Part shown: positions 63,014-64,000 of the stretch, piece by piece
Layout of the letters: every line of letters starts with the position of its first letter
Numbering within the stretch: position 1 is the stretch's first letter
From: Pseudoduganella plicata
GTDB lineage: Bacteria > Pseudomonadota > Gammaproteobacteria > Burkholderiales > Burkholderiaceae_D
Direction of reading: 5' to 3'
DNA length: 64,000 nucleotides
NCBI RefSeq assembly: GCF_004421005.1
Contig: NZ_CP038026.1
Span: forward strand, 5,084,001 to 5,148,000
Translations under genes and position numbers: made by a program
The notes under the pieces: generated by a model
Told to the model about the DNA's origin: nothing
Databases searched by the model: none
The model's input: only the letters and a program-made list of their open reading frames with translations

Positions 63014-63438
63014 GGCTGCTCGTTCCTCTTGTCGCGCTGGCGCTGGCACTGAGCGGATGCAAGACGCCGTATGCCTACCAGGGCCCCGCCGGTGCGCCCA
63101 CTGCCGTGTTGAAGCTGGGGACGGACAAGATCCCGTTCGTGTACATCTCCGAGACCAACGAGTGCCCCAAGGCGATGATGGACCAGAAGCAGCCGTTCAC
63201 GGTCATCCCGGCCGGCCGTAAACTCTACGTGGAACCGGGCTTTTCCACCGCCGGCCTGCCCGGTGGATACACCTGCGTATCGCCCATGAGCTTCGTGCCG
63301 GAGGCGGGCAAGGAATACTTCGTCGTGTATCAGTTGCAGGCGATGCGCTGCTACGGGCAGATCCTGACGAAGAACGCGAATGGTGCCGTGCTGCCCGTGC
63401 CAACGGCCAAGGAAAAAGCCCACATGTGCATGTGGTGA
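63010..63438 (+). CDS. Hypothetical small lipoprotein
   Basis: A 142-residue lipoprotein with lipobox LSGC (MRLLVPLVALALALSGC). The mature domain has FVYISETNECPKAMMDQKQP, VIPAGRKLYVEPGFSTAGLP and YTCVSPMSFVPEAGKEYFVV with four Cys that could form disulfides outside the cytoplasm. The beta-rich pattern resembles small surface-exposed or PKD-like domains, but no family is assigned. It starts on the ATGA overlap with the previous gene. Confidence 0.7.
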   Translation: MRLLVPLVALALALSGCKTPYAYQGPAGAPTAVLKLGTDKIPFVYISETNECPKAMMDQKQPFTVIPAGRKLYVEPGFSTAGLPGGYTCVSPMSFVPEAGKEYFVVYQLQAMRCYGQILTKNANGAVLPVPTAKEKAHMCMW

Positions 63439-63471
63439 TGCCGGCCGGCCTCCCCGTGGCCGGCTGGCCCT

Positions 63472-64000
63472 TCAGCGCGCGGCGGCGGAAGGCCGTGCAT
63501 CCTCTATGGCGGGAGTTTGCGCGGGCTCCGCCTGCACGCGCGACGTCAGCGGAATGAACAGCGCCATCAACGTCACGGGGATGGCGCACAGCAGCACCCA
63601 GATGAAGAAGTGCTGGTAGCCCAGGTGCGCCTGGATTTCGCCGCTGTAGAACTTGAACAGCACGAAGCCCAGCTGCATGATCCCTGTCGAAAAGGCGTAG
63701 TGCGCGGTCTGGTATTTGCCGGGGGCGACGACCTGCATCATGTACAGGATGACCCCCACGAAACCGAAGCCATAGCCGAACATCTCCAGGCTCAGTGCCG
63801 CGCCGATGACGGTGAGGTCGGTGGGCAGCCACGTGGACAGGAAGTAGAACACGAGGTTGGGCAGGTTGACGGCCAGGATCAGGAAGATCATCGCCCGCTT
63901 GAGACTGAGCCACGACGTGAAATAGCCGCCGGCGATGGAGCCGATGATAAAGGCAATCGTGCCGCTGGTGCCGTAGACGGTACCCACCTGCGCGGTGGTC
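63472..64000 (-). CDS. AmpG-like MFS transporter, C-terminal part (cut by window end)
   Basis: The last 175 or so residues of a major facilitator; the N-terminal half lies beyond the window edge. About five hydrophobic segments are visible (GTIAFIIGSIAGGYFTSWLS, FLILAVNLPNLVFYFLS, MFGYGFGFVGVILYMMQVVA, FFIWVLLCAIPVTLMALFIP). YGFGFVGVILYMMQ and KYQTAHYAFSTGIMQLG are the pattern of AmpG/muropeptide and related GlcNAc-sugar permeases. Proximity to the chitin locus makes an amino-sugar substrate plausible, but the distance (3 kb) weakens that. Confidence 0.7.
   Translation of the reverse strand, partial: TTAQVGTVYGTSGTIAFIIGSIAGGYFTSWLSLKRAMIFLILAVNLPNLVFYFLSTWLPTDLTVIGAALSLEMFGYGFGFVGVILYMMQVVAPGKYQTAHYAFSTGIMQLGFVLFKFYSGEIQAHLGYQHFFIWVLLCAIPVTLMALFIPLTSRVQAEPAQTPAIEDARPSAAAR

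Overview
The window is GC-rich bacterial chromosome, densely coding on both strands. Gene content and order suggest a beta-proteobacterium of the Oxalobacteraceae (Massilia/Duganella type): rpsP-rimM-trmD-rplS, etfBA beside an acyl-CoA dehydrogenase, a DUF3579 protein, large carbohydrate-type TonB-dependent receptors, a chitin/GlcNAc locus and orphan type VI secretion genes. The taxonomy is inferred from gene content and codon use, not from a marker-gene comparison.

Layout. 1-3.6 kb: a TonB-dependent receptor (TTG start), its terminator, and two near-identical minus-strand units that each look like a complete small-RNA gene (sigma70-like promoter, hairpin with a CUCCUCC loop, terminator). 3.6-15.3 kb: housekeeping and accessory genes, including an SDR oxidoreductase, a lemA/TPM membrane operon, pyrF, sbcB, a GGDEF protein, a BtuF-like binding protein, an HPF/RaiA-like protein, an MFS exporter, a 2Fe-2S flavoreductase and a nucleoside-diphosphate-sugar epimerase-like protein. 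15.7-19.9 kb: a small HTH protein, two tandem paralogues carrying arrays of an AFSG repeat, and a CHASE-type histidine kinase. The second paralogue has an in-frame UGA and the kinase has a one-base frameshift. 20.2-24.7 kb: glnS, then a J-domain gene leading a tight operon of three unrecognised proteins.

24.9-30.4 kb is a T6SS cargo module: vgrG (frameshifted), a polymorphic-toxin effector whose C-terminus carries the key residues of the CD38/ADP-ribosyl cyclase family, an AT-rich immunity-gene candidate and a PAAR protein. 30.6-38.9 kb: LysR/MFS pair, a class III CoA transferase, a glycerophosphodiester phosphodiesterase, alaS and a TusA-like protein. 39-42.8 kb: etfB, etfA and an acyl-CoA dehydrogenase, forming an electron-transfer/beta-oxidation unit. 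42.8-45.2 kb: two paralogous glycine-zipper proteins flanking a LysE exporter that has an attenuator-like leader, then a TM2 protein. 45.4-49.9 kb: the ribosomal operon, a Nudix hydrolase, a CobD-like membrane protein and DUF3579. 50-52.7 kb: an M16 peptidase split by a frameshift that creates a TGATG stop/start overlap.

52.8-60.1 kb is a coherent chitin/N-acetylglucosamine locus: a GntR/UTRA regulator divergent from a TonB receptor, a GH18 enzyme and a NagX-like membrane protein, with a second NagX-like paralogue converging on it. 60.3-64 kb: a TPR protein, three overlapping lipoprotein genes, and an AmpG-like transporter cut by the window edge.

The strongest candidates for something undescribed are the tandem sibling small RNAs, the AFSG-repeat paralogue pair, and the CD38-like T6SS effector with its partner. 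Four genes are disrupted (three frameshifts, one nonsense). Whether these are real or assembly errors must be settled by re-reading the raw data. No CRISPR array, tRNA, rRNA, intact insertion sequence or replication origin was seen.
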